Below are positions 26,360 through 34,638 of a stretch of DNA of 39,017 bases, piece after piece (position 1 is the stretch's first letter; every line of letters begins with the position of its first letter). The translations under genes and the position numbers were made by a program. Source of the DNA: Sphingomonas bacterium (lineage in GTDB: Bacteria; Pseudomonadota; Alphaproteobacteria; Sphingomonadales; Sphingomonadaceae). The notes under the pieces are model-generated. The model did not search any database. It was not told the DNA's origin and saw nothing but the letters and a program-made list of their open reading frames with translations. Where the stretch lies: the NCBI RefSeq assembly GCF_903642285.1, contig NZ_CAHJWJ010000028.1, forward strand, positions 1 through 39,017, given 5' to 3'.

Positions 26360-27658
26360 ATGATCGTCGCGCGCGCCTGGGCCGGCAAGCGGTACGCGGT
26401 CTTGGGGCTTGCAAGGTCGGGCAGCGCGACGGTGAGCGCTTTGTTGGCGGGCGGCGCTACGGTTGTGGCTTGGGACAGCGATCCGAACAAGCGCGTCCAC
26501 CCCCGCGAAGGCGGGGGTGGTGTGGAGTTCGCAGACCTCGATACCGTCGACCTCACCTCCATCGACGCGCTCGTCGTTTCCCCCGGCGTCCCGCTCAACA
26601 CGCATCCGCTCGCGGCGAAGGCGCGCGCGGACGGCGTGCCGGTGATCGGCGACATCGAGCTGTTCGCCGAAGCACGCGTCGACCTCCCGCTGCACAAGGT
26701 CGTCGGCATTACCGGCACCAACGGCAAGTCGACGACGACGGCGCTCGTCCACCATATCGTCCGGACCGCGGGCATCCCGAGCCTGATGGGCGGCAATATC
26801 GGCCTGCCGATCCTCGCCGCCGCGCCGCTCCCGGCGGGCGGCGTCTACGTACTCGAACTTTCCAGCTACCAGCTCGACCTGACGCTGACGCTCGATTGCG
26901 ACGTCGCGGTGCTGCTCAACGTCACGCCGGACCATCTCGATCGCTATGACGGCTTCGATGCCTATGCCGAGTCCAAGGCGCGGCTGTTCGCGATGCAGTC
27001 GCCCACGAACGAAGCGGTCATCGCGATCGGCGATTCGCCCTCCGCTGCGATCGCGCGCAGCCTGTCGGCGCGGGGCGAGCATCTGAGCAAGATCGCGCCG
27101 GGCATATGCATGGACCAGTCGCGCTGGCCGGCGCTGCAAGGGCCGCACAATGCGCAGAATGCGCTGGCAGCCATTGCCGTCGCGAGGGCGTTGGGCGTTC
27201 CCGAAACCGCCATCGATCGGGGCCTGGAGACGTTTATCGGCCTGCCGCACCGGATGGAGACGGTCGCAACCCGGCACGGCGTTCGCTTCGTCGACGACAG
27301 CAAGGCCACCAACCCCGAAAGCACCGCCCCCGCACTCGCCGCGTTCGAGCGGGTCCACTGGATCGCGGGGGGTCGCGCCAAGGGCGACGATCTCGACGCC
27401 TGCGCGGCCTATTTCGACCGGGTGGTCGCCGCGTATACGATCGGCGAGGCGGCGGCTTCGTTCTTCGATCTGTTGAAGGGCCGGGTACCAGCGGTCGAGC
27501 GTGCCGGCGATCTGGCCACCGCGGTTGCGCATGCCGCATCGGCGGCCCGGCCGGGCGACGTGGTATTGCTGTCGCCCGCCGCCGCCAGTTTCGACCAATT
27601 CACCGATTATGTCGCGCGCGGCCTCGCCTTCCGCACCGCGGTGGAGGCGCTGCCATGA
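26360..27658 (+). CDS. murD: UDP-MurNAc-L-alanine:D-glutamate ligase
   Basis: A 432-residue Mur ligase that adds D-glutamate to UDP-MurNAc-L-Ala. The N-terminal Rossmann part has VLGLARSGSA, the ATP loop is GTNGKSTT (about 119-126), ELSSYQLDLT and NVTPDHLDRY follow, and DSKATNPESTAPAL is the C-terminal family motif. Residues about 45-56 (RVHPREGGGGVE) come from a perfect palindrome and look like an insertion in the loop after the second Rossmann strand. The ATG at 26360 follows the repeat-derived CGGGAG. The stop overlaps ftsW by 4 bases. Confidence 0.95.
   Translation: MIVARAWAGKRYAVLGLARSGSATVSALLAGGATVVAWDSDPNKRVHPREGGGGVEFADLDTVDLTSIDALVVSPGVPLNTHPLAAKARADGVPVIGDIELFAEARVDLPLHKVVGITGTNGKSTTTALVHHIVRTAGIPSLMGGNIGLPILAAAPLPAGGVYVLELSSYQLDLTLTLDCDVAVLLNVTPDHLDRYDGFDAYAESKARLFAMQSPTNEAVIAIGDSPSAAIARSLSARGEHLSKIAPGICMDQSRWPALQGPHNAQNALAAIAVARALGVPETAIDRGLETFIGLPHRMETVATRHGVRFVDDSKATNPESTAPALAAFERVHWIAGGRAKGDDLDACAAYFDRVVAAYTIGEAAASFFDLLKGRVPAVERAGDLATAVAHAASAARPGDVVLLSPAAASFDQFTDYVARGLAFRTAVEALP
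26497..26520. repeat. Palindromic element inside murD
   Basis: CCACCCCCGC (26497-26506), loop GAAG, GCGGGGGTGG (26511-26520) is a perfect 10-bp stem. It is in frame and encodes about 8 residues (HPREGGGG) of MurD. The core matches the style of the intergenic palindromes in this window (CCCGC-loop-GCGGG). Confidence 0.78.
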
Positions 27659-28881
27659 CCGATGCCAAGACCGAGGCGCGCGCCGGCCTGATCGCCAAGG
27701 TCAAGCGGCGCGGCGGGCGTGGGGACCGGTCGCCGCTCGGTACGTGGTTCTTCGATATCGACCGGATGCTGCTGCTGCTCACGCTGTTCCTGATCGCGAT
27801 CGGGCTAGTCGCGGTCGCCGCCGCGTCGCCGGCCAGTGCGGTCCGCTATTCGGGCGAACACCACAAGATCGCGCCGCTATTCTATTTCTGGCGGCAGTTA
27901 CTGTGGGTCGCGGTGTCGCTGCCGGTCCTGTTCGGTATGTCGATGCTGCCGCTCGCGACCGCGCGGCGGATCGCCATCATCGGTGCAGGCGTCTTCGTCG
28001 TGTTGCTGGCGGCGACGCCGTTTGTCGGCGTGTCGGTCAATGGCGCGCGGCGCTGGATCGGGTTCGGCTTCGCGCAGTTCCAGCCGTCCGAGTTCCTGAA
28101 GCCGCTGTTCATCGTGACGGTGGCGTGGATCCTGTCGCTGAAGGCGAAGGACGACGAACTGCCGACCGTGCTGATGACCGGGGCGATGACCGGCGGCGTC
28201 GCGGTGCTGCTGATGCTGCAGCCCGATTTCGGACAGACGGTGATCTTCTGCGCCGTCTGGCTCGCGCTGCTGATGATCGCGGGTACGTCGACGAAAGTCC
28301 TCGTCGGGATCGTCGCGCTGGTGCCGGCGGGGCTGGTATCGGCCTATCTCTTCTACGGTGTCGCGCGGTCGCGGATCGACGCGTTCCTGTTTCCCGCGGT
28401 GGACGGCGAGGGCGCGGCGGATCATTTCCAGACCAACGCGGCGCATGCGACCCTGGTCGCGGGCGGATGGTCGGGGACGGGGCCGGGCGGCGGGGCAGCC
28501 AAGTTCGGGCTGCCCGAGGCGCATACCGATTATATCTTCTCGGTGATCGGCGAGGAGTTCGGGCTGATCGCCTGTTCGATCATCGCGCTGGTGTTCCTGG
28601 CGATCGTGGTGCGCGTGTTCGTCAAGCTGCTGGACGAACAGGATGAATTCAAGCTGCTCGCCGCGTCCGGCCTGGCGGTGCAGTTCGGCGCGCAGGCGCT
28701 GGTCAGCATGGCGGTGAACACCGGGCTCGCCCCGTCCAAGGGTATGACGCTGCCGTTCATCAGCTATGGCGGATCGTCGATGATCGCGCTTTCGATCGGC
28801 ATGGGGTTGCTGCTGGCGCTCACCCGGCGCAATCCGTTCCTGACGCGGAGCCCCTATGTCGTCCGCTGGAGCGGTAGATGA
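27655..28881 (+). CDS. ftsW: FtsW, septal peptidoglycan glycosyltransferase (SEDS)
   Basis: A 408-residue SEDS protein with about ten membrane helices that polymerises lipid II at the septum together with FtsI. Signature parts: VSVNGARRWIGFGFAQFQPS followed by EFLK, LMLQPDFGQT, the extracellular loop with GGWSGTGPGGG..FGLPEAHTDYIFSVIGEEFG, and NTGLAPSKGMTLPFISYGGS. ATG 27655 overlaps the murD stop (ATGA), and its TGA overlaps murG. The N-terminal 28 residues are basic and cytoplasmic. Length is normal. Confidence 0.96.
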   Translation: MTDAKTEARAGLIAKVKRRGGRGDRSPLGTWFFDIDRMLLLLTLFLIAIGLVAVAAASPASAVRYSGEHHKIAPLFYFWRQLLWVAVSLPVLFGMSMLPLATARRIAIIGAGVFVVLLAATPFVGVSVNGARRWIGFGFAQFQPSEFLKPLFIVTVAWILSLKAKDDELPTVLMTGAMTGGVAVLLMLQPDFGQTVIFCAVWLALLMIAGTSTKVLVGIVALVPAGLVSAYLFYGVARSRIDAFLFPAVDGEGAADHFQTNAAHATLVAGGWSGTGPGGGAAKFGLPEAHTDYIFSVIGEEFGLIACSIIALVFLAIVVRVFVKLLDEQDEFKLLAASGLAVQFGAQALVSMAVNTGLAPSKGMTLPFISYGGSSMIALSIGMGLLLALTRRNPFLTRSPYVVRWSGR

Positions 28882-30029
28882 GCAAGCATTTCGTCCTGGC
28901 GGCCGGTGGGACCGGGGGTCATATGGTGCCCGCCGCGGCGCTTGCCGCGGAACTAACGAAGCGCGGCCACCGCGTCGCACTGGTCAGCGACGCGCGCGGT
29001 GTGCGCTTCCCCGGATTGTTCGCCGAGGGTCCTGGGGGCGTGCAGACGCATGTCCTTCCCGCCGGTCGACTGAGCGGCGGGCCGATCGGCTGGGCGAAGG
29101 CGACGCGCGAGATGTGGCGCGGGCGCGGGATGGCGCGCGAGCTGTATCGTAACTTCAAGCCGGCGGCGGTCATCGGTTTCGGCGGCTACCCCGCGCTCCC
29201 CGCGCTGCTGGCGGCGTTCGCGGAAAAGGTGCCGACCGCGATCCATGAGCAGAATGCCGTGCTGGGCCGGGTCAATCGGCTGGTCGCGCGCCGGGTCGAC
29301 GCGATCGCGACGTCCTATGGCGAGGTCGAGCGTCTGAAGGCCGGCCTGGCGGGCAAGGTCCACGACGTCGGCAATCCGGTGCGCGCGGAGGTGCTGGCGT
29401 TGCGGGCGAAACCCTATCCGCTGCTGGAGGAGGACGGCATCTTCCGCGTGCTGGTAACCGGCGGGTCGCAGGGTGCCGGCATCCTGTCGAAGGTCGTCCC
29501 CGACGGACTCGCGATGCTGCCGGTGACGTTCCGGCGGCGGCTGCAGGTGACGCACCAGGCGCGGATCGAGGATATCGATGCGGCGCGCGCACAATATGCT
29601 GCGCACGAGATTCCTGCCGAACTCGCGACCTATCTGCCCGACCTGCCCGAACGGCTTGCCTGGGCGCATCTGGTGATCGCGCGCGCGGGCGCATCCACAC
29701 TGGCGGAACTGACCGCGGCGGGTCGCCCGGCGATCCTGGTGCCGCTGCCGAGCGCGACCGACGACCACCAGACCGTCAATGCGCGAGAGATGACCAGGGC
29801 GGGCGGCGCACGGACGATCACGCAGGCGGAATTCACGTCGGTGGAACTGGCCAAGCAGATGCAGAAGCTTGGGCTCGACCCGGCCGCACTGGAAAACGCC
29901 GCCGCGCGCGCGAAGGGCTGCGGGCGGCCCAACGCGGCGAGCGATCTGGCCGATCTGGTCGAGAGCCTGGACGCGCCGCGCGTCCGGCTGCCGGTGACGA
30001 CGCGTGCGCCGAAGGAAGCGTTCGCGTGA
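28878..30029 (+). CDS. murG: MurG, lipid II synthase
   Basis: A 383-residue peripheral membrane GT-B enzyme that transfers GlcNAc from UDP-GlcNAc to lipid [17 protein letters not shown] (about 8-23) is the lipid-I-side glycine loop, [14 protein letters not shown] and [15 protein letters not shown] are typical of the acceptor domain, [16 protein letters not shown] begins the UDP-GlcNAc domain, and [20 protein letters not shown] followed by [10 protein letters not shown] contacts the nucleotide. The ATG overlaps the ftsW stop by 4 bases. A 145-base gap with a long palindromic element follows. The Arg/Pro tail to EAFA is a little longer than in E. coli. Confidence 0.96.
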   Translation: MSKHFVLAAGGTGGHMVPAAALAAELTKRGHRVALVSDARGVRFPGLFAEGPGGVQTHVLPAGRLSGGPIGWAKATREMWRGRGMARELYRNFKPAAVIGFGGYPALPALLAAFAEKVPTAIHEQNAVLGRVNRLVARRVDAIATSYGEVERLKAGLAGKVHDVGNPVRAEVLALRAKPYPLLEEDGIFRVLVTGGSQGAGILSKVVPDGLAMLPVTFRRRLQVTHQARIEDIDAARAQYAAHEIPAELATYLPDLPERLAWAHLVIARAGASTLAELTAAGRPAILVPLPSATDDHQTVNAREMTRAGGARTITQAEFTSVELAKQMQKLGLDPAALENAAARAKGCGRPNAASDLADLVESLDAPRVRLPVTTRAPKEAFA

Positions 30030-30043
30030 CGGCCCTTCTTCAT

Positions 30044-30167
30044 TCCTCCCCGGGACGGGGAGGGGGACCATCAGCAGGATGGTGGAGGGGGTTCTCCACG
30101 AGCCGGATCGCGGGTGGAGAACCCCCTCCACCGGCTGCGCCGGTCCCCCTCCCCGTCCCGGGGAGGA
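30044..30167. repeat. 124-bp long palindromic element between murG and murC
   Basis: Perfect 26-bp terminal inverted repeats (30044-30069 and 30142-30167) enclose a second perfect 19-bp inverted repeat (30081-30099 and 30114-30132), so the whole element can fold as one long hairpin with a small internal loop. It fills most of the gap. The last bases, GGGGAGGA (30160-30167), are 7 bases before the murC GTG. It shares arms with the murC/murB element. Confidence 0.88.
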
Positions 30168-30174
30168 TTTTCCT

Positions 30175-31602
30175 GTGAAAGGCGTCGCGACCGATATCGG
30201 CACGATTCACTTCGTCGGGATCGGCGGGATCGGCATGTCGGGCATCGCCGAGGTGATGAAGAATCTCGGCTACAGCGTACAGGGGTCGGACGTGGCCGAG
30301 GGCTATGTCGTGCAGGGCTTGCGCGAGAAGGGCATCCCGGTCGCGATCGGGCATAGCGCGCACAACCTCGGCGATGCCGCGGTCGTCGTCGTGTCCACCG
30401 CGATCGTTCGGTCGAACCCCGAGATCGAATGTGCGCTGGAACGGCGAATTCCCGTCGTGCGCCGGGCGGAAATGCTCGCCGAACTGATGCGCCTGAAATC
30501 CACCGTCGCGGTCGCGGGGACTCACGGCAAGACGACCACCACGTCGATGATCGCGGCGATCCTCGATGCGGGCGGGGTCGATCCGACCGTCATCAACGGC
30601 GGCATCATCAACAGCTACGGGTCGAACGCGCGGCTGGGCGCGAGCGACTGGATGGTGGTCGAGGCGGACGAGAGCGACGGGAGTTTCCTCAGGCTCGACG
30701 GCACGATCGCGGTCGTGACCAATATCGATCCCGAACATCTCGATCATTACGGCTCGTTCGACGCGGTCAAGGACGCGTTCGTGGCCTTCATCGAGAACGT
30801 CCCTTTCTACGGTGCGGCGCTGATGTGCCTCGATCACGCAGAGGTGCAGGGTATCCTGCCGCGACTGCGCGACCGGCGCGTCGTGACATACGGCTTTTCC
30901 GCGCAGGCCGATGTACGCGGGGTCAACGTGACGCCGATCCCCGGCGGCAACCGGTTCGAATGCATCGTCCGCGCGCGCGACGGGTCGGTGCGGTCGATCG
31001 AGCATATCGTCCTGCCGATGCCCGGCCGCCACAATGTCCAGAACGCGCTGGCCGCGATCGGCGTGGCGCTTGAGCTGGGGATCGACGACGCGACGATCCA
31101 GCAGGGGTTCGCCAAGTTCGGCGGGGTGAAGCGGCGCTTCACCAAGGTCGGCGAGATCGCGCTGGCGGGCGGCGCGGCGACGGTGATCGACGATTACGGG
31201 CATCATCCGGTGGAGATCCGCGCGGTCCTGGCCGCGGCACGCGAAAGCGCGGTCGGCCGCGTCATCGCGGTGGTGCAGCCGCACCGCTATTCGCGGCTGG
31301 GCAGTCTGATGGAGGATTTCCAGACCGCGTTCAACGACGCCGACCGGGTATTCGTGACGCCCGTCTATGCCGCGGGGGAAGTCCCGGTCGAGGGTGTCGA
31401 TGCGAACGCGCTGGTCGAAGGGCTGAAGCGGCGCGGCCACCGGTTCGCGACGACGGTGGCCGACGCGGATACGCTCGCGGCGGAGCTGGCGGCGACGGTG
31501 CAGATCGACGACATGGTCGTGTGCCTGGGGGCGGGGGACATCACCAAATGGGCCGCCGGGCTGGCGGAGGCGGTGGCGACGCGGGTCGAGGTGGTGACGT
31601 GA
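30175..31602 (+). CDS. murC: UDP-MurNAc:L-alanine ligase
   Basis: A 475-residue Mur ligase that starts the stem peptide by adding L-alanine to UDP-MurNAc. [18 protein letters not shown] is the N-terminal nucleotide-sugar domain, [13 protein letters not shown] (about 113-125) the ATP loop, [10 protein letters not shown] and [11 protein letters not shown] the central motifs, and [13 protein letters not shown] and [11 protein letters not shown] lie near the C-terminal domain. The start is GTG 30175, since no ATG fits; the open frame upstream runs through the repeat. The strong GGGGAGGA 7 bases before is the end of that repeat, so the element supplies the ribosome site. The stop overlaps GTG 31599. 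Confidence 0.95.
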   Translation: MKGVATDIGTIHFVGIGGIGMSGIAEVMKNLGYSVQGSDVAEGYVVQGLREKGIPVAIGHSAHNLGDAAVVVVSTAIVRSNPEIECALERRIPVVRRAEMLAELMRLKSTVAVAGTHGKTTTTSMIAAILDAGGVDPTVINGGIINSYGSNARLGASDWMVVEADESDGSFLRLDGTIAVVTNIDPEHLDHYGSFDAVKDAFVAFIENVPFYGAALMCLDHAEVQGILPRLRDRRVVTYGFSAQADVRGVNVTPIPGGNRFECIVRARDGSVRSIEHIVLPMPGRHNVQNALAAIGVALELGIDDATIQQGFAKFGGVKRRFTKVGEIALAGGAATVIDDYGHHPVEIRAVLAAARESAVGRVIAVVQPHRYSRLGSLMEDFQTAFNDADRVFVTPVYAAGEVPVEGVDANALVEGLKRRGHRFATTVADADTLAAELAATVQIDDMVVCLGAGDITKWAAGLAEAVATRVEVVT

Positions 31603-32618
31603 GTCTTCCCGCGCAAATCCTCCCCGGGACGGGGAGGGGGACCACCAGCCATAGGCTGGTGGTGGAGGGGGCTATCAACGGGCGTGCCGTTGGTGGCAGC
31701 CCCCCCTCCACCAGCTTCGCTCGTCCTCCTCCCCGTCCCGGGGAGGATTTGCGTGGATCGCTTAATGCAAGCGGCCCTCTGGCCGACTTCATCTGGTTCC
31801 GTACCGGTGGTCCGGCCGAATGGCTCGTCCGCCCCGCCGATACGCAGGACCTGGCCCTATTCCTCGGCACGCTTGACCGCGAAATCCCCGTCCTCCCGAT
31901 CGGCGTCGGCTCGAACCTGATCGTCCGCGACGGCGGCGTGCCGGGTGTCGTCGTGCGCCTGCCCAAGGCGATGGCGAAGGTCTCGATCGAAAACGGCCGC
32001 GTCCGCGCGGGCGGAGCGGCGATGGGGATCAGCGTCGCCAGCGCAGGCCGCGATGCGGGGATCGCCGGGCTGGAATTCCTGCGCGGTATCCCCGGGACGG
32101 TCGGCGGTGCGGTGCGGATGAACGCGGGCGCGTATGGCCGCGACGCCAGCGATATCCTCGTCGAGGCAACGGTCGTCACGCGCGACGGGTCGGTCGAGAT
32201 ATGGCCTGCCGAGCGATTGGGCTATTCCTATCGGCATTCGAACCTGTCCGCGGGCGCGGTGGTGGTCGAGGCGGTGTTCGAAGGCACCGCGGGCGACCCT
32301 GCGACGATCGGCGCGGAAATGGACCGTATCGCCGCCGAGCGCGAGGCGTCGCAGCCGTTGCGATCGCGGACCGGCGGGTCGACGTTCAAGAACCCGGACG
32401 GGCATAAGGCCTGGACCTTGATCGATGCCGCCGGCTGTCGCGGGCTTCGGCATGGCGACGCGCAGGTGAGCGAGAAGCATTGCAATTTCCTGCTCAACCT
32501 CGGCGGTGCTTCGAGTGCCGAGATCGAGGCCCTCGGCGAAGAGGTGCGCGAACGGGTGAAGGCGCATTCGGGGGTGACGCTGGAATGGGAAATCCAGCGG
32601 GTGGGGGTCGTGGCGTGA
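31599..32618 (+). CDS. murB: UDP-N-acetylenolpyruvoylglucosamine reductase, with repeat-encoded N-terminal insert
   Basis: An FAD enzyme that reduces UDP-GlcNAc-enolpyruvate to UDP-MurNAc with [70 protein letters not shown] (catalytic Ser) and [13 protein letters not shown] (Glu) are the family motifs. The start is uncertain. GTG 31599 overlaps the murC stop (GTGA) like most junctions here and gives 339 residues, but about residues 5-52 are then encoded by a 142-bp palindromic element between VSLPA and [14 protein letters not shown] 31749 avoids the insert and gives 289 residues, but its distance to the repeat's GGGGAGGA is only 1 base. GTG 31753 is out of frame. The core enzyme is complete either way. 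Confidence 0.88.
   Translation: MSLPAQILPGTGRGTTSHRLVVEGAINGRAVGGSPPSTSFARPPPRPGEDLRGSLNASGPLADFIWFRTGGPAEWLVRPADTQDLALFLGTLDREIPVLPIGVGSNLIVRDGGVPGVVVRLPKAMAKVSIENGRVRAGGAAMGISVASAGRDAGIAGLEFLRGIPGTVGGAVRMNAGAYGRDASDILVEATVVTRDGSVEIWPAERLGYSYRHSNLSAGAVVVEAVFEGTAGDPATIGAEMDRIAAEREASQPLRSRTGGSTFKNPDGHKAWTLIDAAGCRGLRHGDAQVSEKHCNFLLNLGGASSAEIEALGEEVRERVKAHSGVTLEWEIQRVGVVA
31612..31753. repeat. 142-bp long palindromic element at the start of murB
   Basis: Perfect 26-bp terminal inverted repeats (31612-31637 and 31728-31753) enclose inner palindromes, including ACCACCAGCC-ATA-GGCTGGTGGT (31641-31663). The arms share the CCTCCCCGGGACGGGGAGG core with the murG/murC element. It lies just after the murC stop and is open in the murB frame over its whole length. 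Confidence 0.88.
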
Positions 32619-32634
32619 GGGAGGCTTTCCCTTG

Positions 32635-32737
32635 TTCCCCGGCGAAGGCCGGGGCCCAGGCTCGGCGAGGCGCGCCAATCCATGCGCTGCCGCGCATGTT
32701 TCTTGTTACGGACTGGACCCCGGCCTTCGCCGGGGAA
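32635..32737. repeat. Palindromic element between murB and ddl
   Basis: Perfect 20-bp inverted repeats TTCCCCGGCGAAGGCCGGGG (32635-32654) and its complement (32718-32737) enclose about 63 bases. Its right end GGGGAA precedes the ddl ATG by 5 bases and is the only purine run there. The same arm type, with one mismatch, occurs downstream of ftsZ. Confidence 0.85.
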
Positions 32738-32742
32738 CGGGC

Positions 32743-33678
32743 ATGACGCAGCCCCTCCACATCGCGGTCCTCATGGGCGGCTGGTCCGCGGAGCGCGCGG
32801 TGTCGCTGCTCTCCGGTACCGGCGTCGCCGACGCGCTGGAGTCGCTCGGTCACCGGGTGACGCGGATCGACATGGCGCGCGACGTCGCGGCGCGGCTCGC
32901 CGAGGCGCGGCCCGATCTCGTCTTCAACGCGCTCCACGGGACGCCGGGAGAGGATGGCAGCGTGCAGGGGATGCTCGACCTGATGGGGCTGCGTTATACG
33001 CATAGCGGGCTCGCCACCTCGGTCATCGCGATCGACAAGGTGCTGACCAAGCAGGCGCTCGTTCCGCACGGCATCCCGATGCCGGGCGGCCGGGTCGTCC
33101 GGTCCGCCGACCTGTTCGAGGGCGATCCGCTCGCGCGGCCCTATGTGCTCAAACCCGTCAACGAAGGGTCGTCGGTCGGCATCGCGATCGTCACCGCGGA
33201 CGGCAATTACGGCAGCCCGATCGGCCGCGATGTCGCGGGGCCGTGGCAGGATTTCGCGGAATTGCTCGCCGAACCCTATATCCGCGGCCGCGAACTTACC
33301 GCGGCGGTACTGGGCGACCGGGCGTTCGGGGTGACCGAGTTGAAGCTCAAGAGCGGCTTCTACGACTACACCGCAAAATATACCGAGGGGATGGCCGAAC
33401 ACGTCTTCCCCGCGCCGATTCCCGACGCCATTACCAATGCGTGCAAGGCGCTGGCGCTGGAGGCGCATCGGCTGCTCGGCTGTAAGGGCGCGAGCAGGTC
33501 GGATTTTCGCTGGGACGACGAGCGCGGGGTCGAAGGATTGTTCCTGCTGGAGGTCAACACGCAACCCGGCATGTCTCCCCTAAGCCTTATCCCCGAACAA
33601 GCGCGACATTGCGGGATGAGCTATGCTGATCTCGTTCAGGCGATCGTCGACGAGGCCATGAAGGACGTGAGGCCATGA
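32743..33678 (+). CDS. ddl: D-alanine:D-alanine ligase
   Basis: A 311-residue ATP-grasp enzyme that makes the D-Ala-D-Ala used by MurF. VLMGGWSAERAVSLLSG (about 9-25) is the N-terminal family motif, VFNALHGTPGEDGSVQG follows, LKPVNEGSSVGIAIV is the ATP-grasp loop, and LFLLEVNTQPGMSPLSLIPE holds the metal-binding Glu/Asn and signature. ATG 32743 is preferred over GTG- or ATG-led extensions that would read the repeat. Its stop overlaps ftsQ by 4 bases. Confidence 0.96.
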   Translation: MTQPLHIAVLMGGWSAERAVSLLSGTGVADALESLGHRVTRIDMARDVAARLAEARPDLVFNALHGTPGEDGSVQGMLDLMGLRYTHSGLATSVIAIDKVLTKQALVPHGIPMPGGRVVRSADLFEGDPLARPYVLKPVNEGSSVGIAIVTADGNYGSPIGRDVAGPWQDFAELLAEPYIRGRELTAAVLGDRAFGVTELKLKSGFYDYTAKYTEGMAEHVFPAPIPDAITNACKALALEAHRLLGCKGASRSDFRWDDERGVEGLFLLEVNTQPGMSPLSLIPEQARHCGMSYADLVQAIVDEAMKDVRP

Positions 33679-34634
33679 GCCGTACGATCAAGCGCGGCTC
33701 GCCCCCCCGCCGCCCGCAGCCGCGGCGCAAGCAGCCGGTGCGCAAGGTGTCCGCGCTGGACCGGCTGGTCGGCGCGCTGCCGGTCAGCGAGGCGACGCTG
33801 CGCCGGATCGCGACCTGGACGATCCTGGGCGCGGTCGGCATCGCGGCGGTGGTCGCGGCGAGCCTGGCGGGGGTGCCCGGCATGGTCGGCAGCGCGCTGG
33901 CGGAGGGCGCGGGGCGTGCCGGCTTCCGCGTCGAGCAGATCGAGATCACGGGCCTGAAGCGGATGGACCGGATGAGCGTCTATGCGGTCGCGCTCGACCA
34001 GAAATCGACCGCGATGCCGCTCGTCGACCTGGCGGCGGTGCGCGACCGGCTGCTGCATTATGGCTGGATCGCCGATGCGCACGTCTCCAGGCGACTGCCC
34101 GATACGCTGCTGGTCGATATCGTCGAGCGCACCCCCGCCGCGGTGTGGCAGGACAATGGCCAGCTGACCCTGATCGACGCGAAGGGCGTGTTGCTGGAGC
34201 CGGTGAAGCCTGACGCGATCCCCAATCTGCCGCTCGTGATCGGCCCCGGCGCGGACTTGCAGGAGGCGAGCTATCAGAGCCTGCTCGCGGCCGTTCCTGC
34301 GCTGAAATCGCGGGTGACCGCGGCGACCTGGGTCGGCAATCGTCGATGGGACTTGACGTTCGACTCGGGCGAGACTCTGCTGCTGCCCGAAGAAGGGGCG
34401 GACCGGGCGATCATGAAATTCGCGGCATTGCAGGGAGATCGACCGTTGCTCGGGCGTGGCTGGCTGCGGTTCGACATGCGCGATCCGGCAAAGCTCGTCG
34501 CGCGCAAGCCGGGCGCGAGCATGGCGCGCCAGGTCGCCGATCCGGGCGATGTGAAGACGGACGACGCCAAGACGAACGACAAGACGACGGGGGCGGTCGC
34601 TGGGGCCGGCGGCCCGGCGATCAGGGAAGGCTAG
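33675..34634 (+). CDS. ftsQ: FtsQ, divisome scaffold protein
   Basis: A 319-residue bitopic inner-membrane protein. A very basic cytoplasmic N-terminus (RGSPPRRPQPRRKQPVRK) leads to one membrane helix (about 47-68), then a periplasmic POTRA domain (about 77-150, FRVEQIEITGLKRMDRMSVY to VERTPAAVWQ) and the FtsQ beta domain. FtsQ links FtsL/FtsB with early division proteins. The last 45 residues are Asp/Thr/Lys/Gly-rich and likely disordered. ATG overlaps the ddl stop, and 4 bases separate its stop from ftsA. Confidence 0.94.
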   Translation: MSRTIKRGSPPRRPQPRRKQPVRKVSALDRLVGALPVSEATLRRIATWTILGAVGIAAVVAASLAGVPGMVGSALAEGAGRAGFRVEQIEITGLKRMDRMSVYAVALDQKSTAMPLVDLAAVRDRLLHYGWIADAHVSRRLPDTLLVDIVERTPAAVWQDNGQLTLIDAKGVLLEPVKPDAIPNLPLVIGPGADLQEASYQSLLAAVPALKSRVTAATWVGNRRWDLTFDSGETLLLPEEGADRAIMKFAALQGDRPLLGRGWLRFDMRDPAKLVARKPGASMARQVADPGDVKTDDAKTNDKTTGAVAGAGGPAIREG

Positions 34635-34638
34635 GGGC

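Noticed and set aside
31753..31920. GTG 31753 as murB start because of its good spacing to GGGGAGGA
   Set aside because: It is out of frame with the MurB protein and would give an unrelated Pro/Ser-rich peptide.
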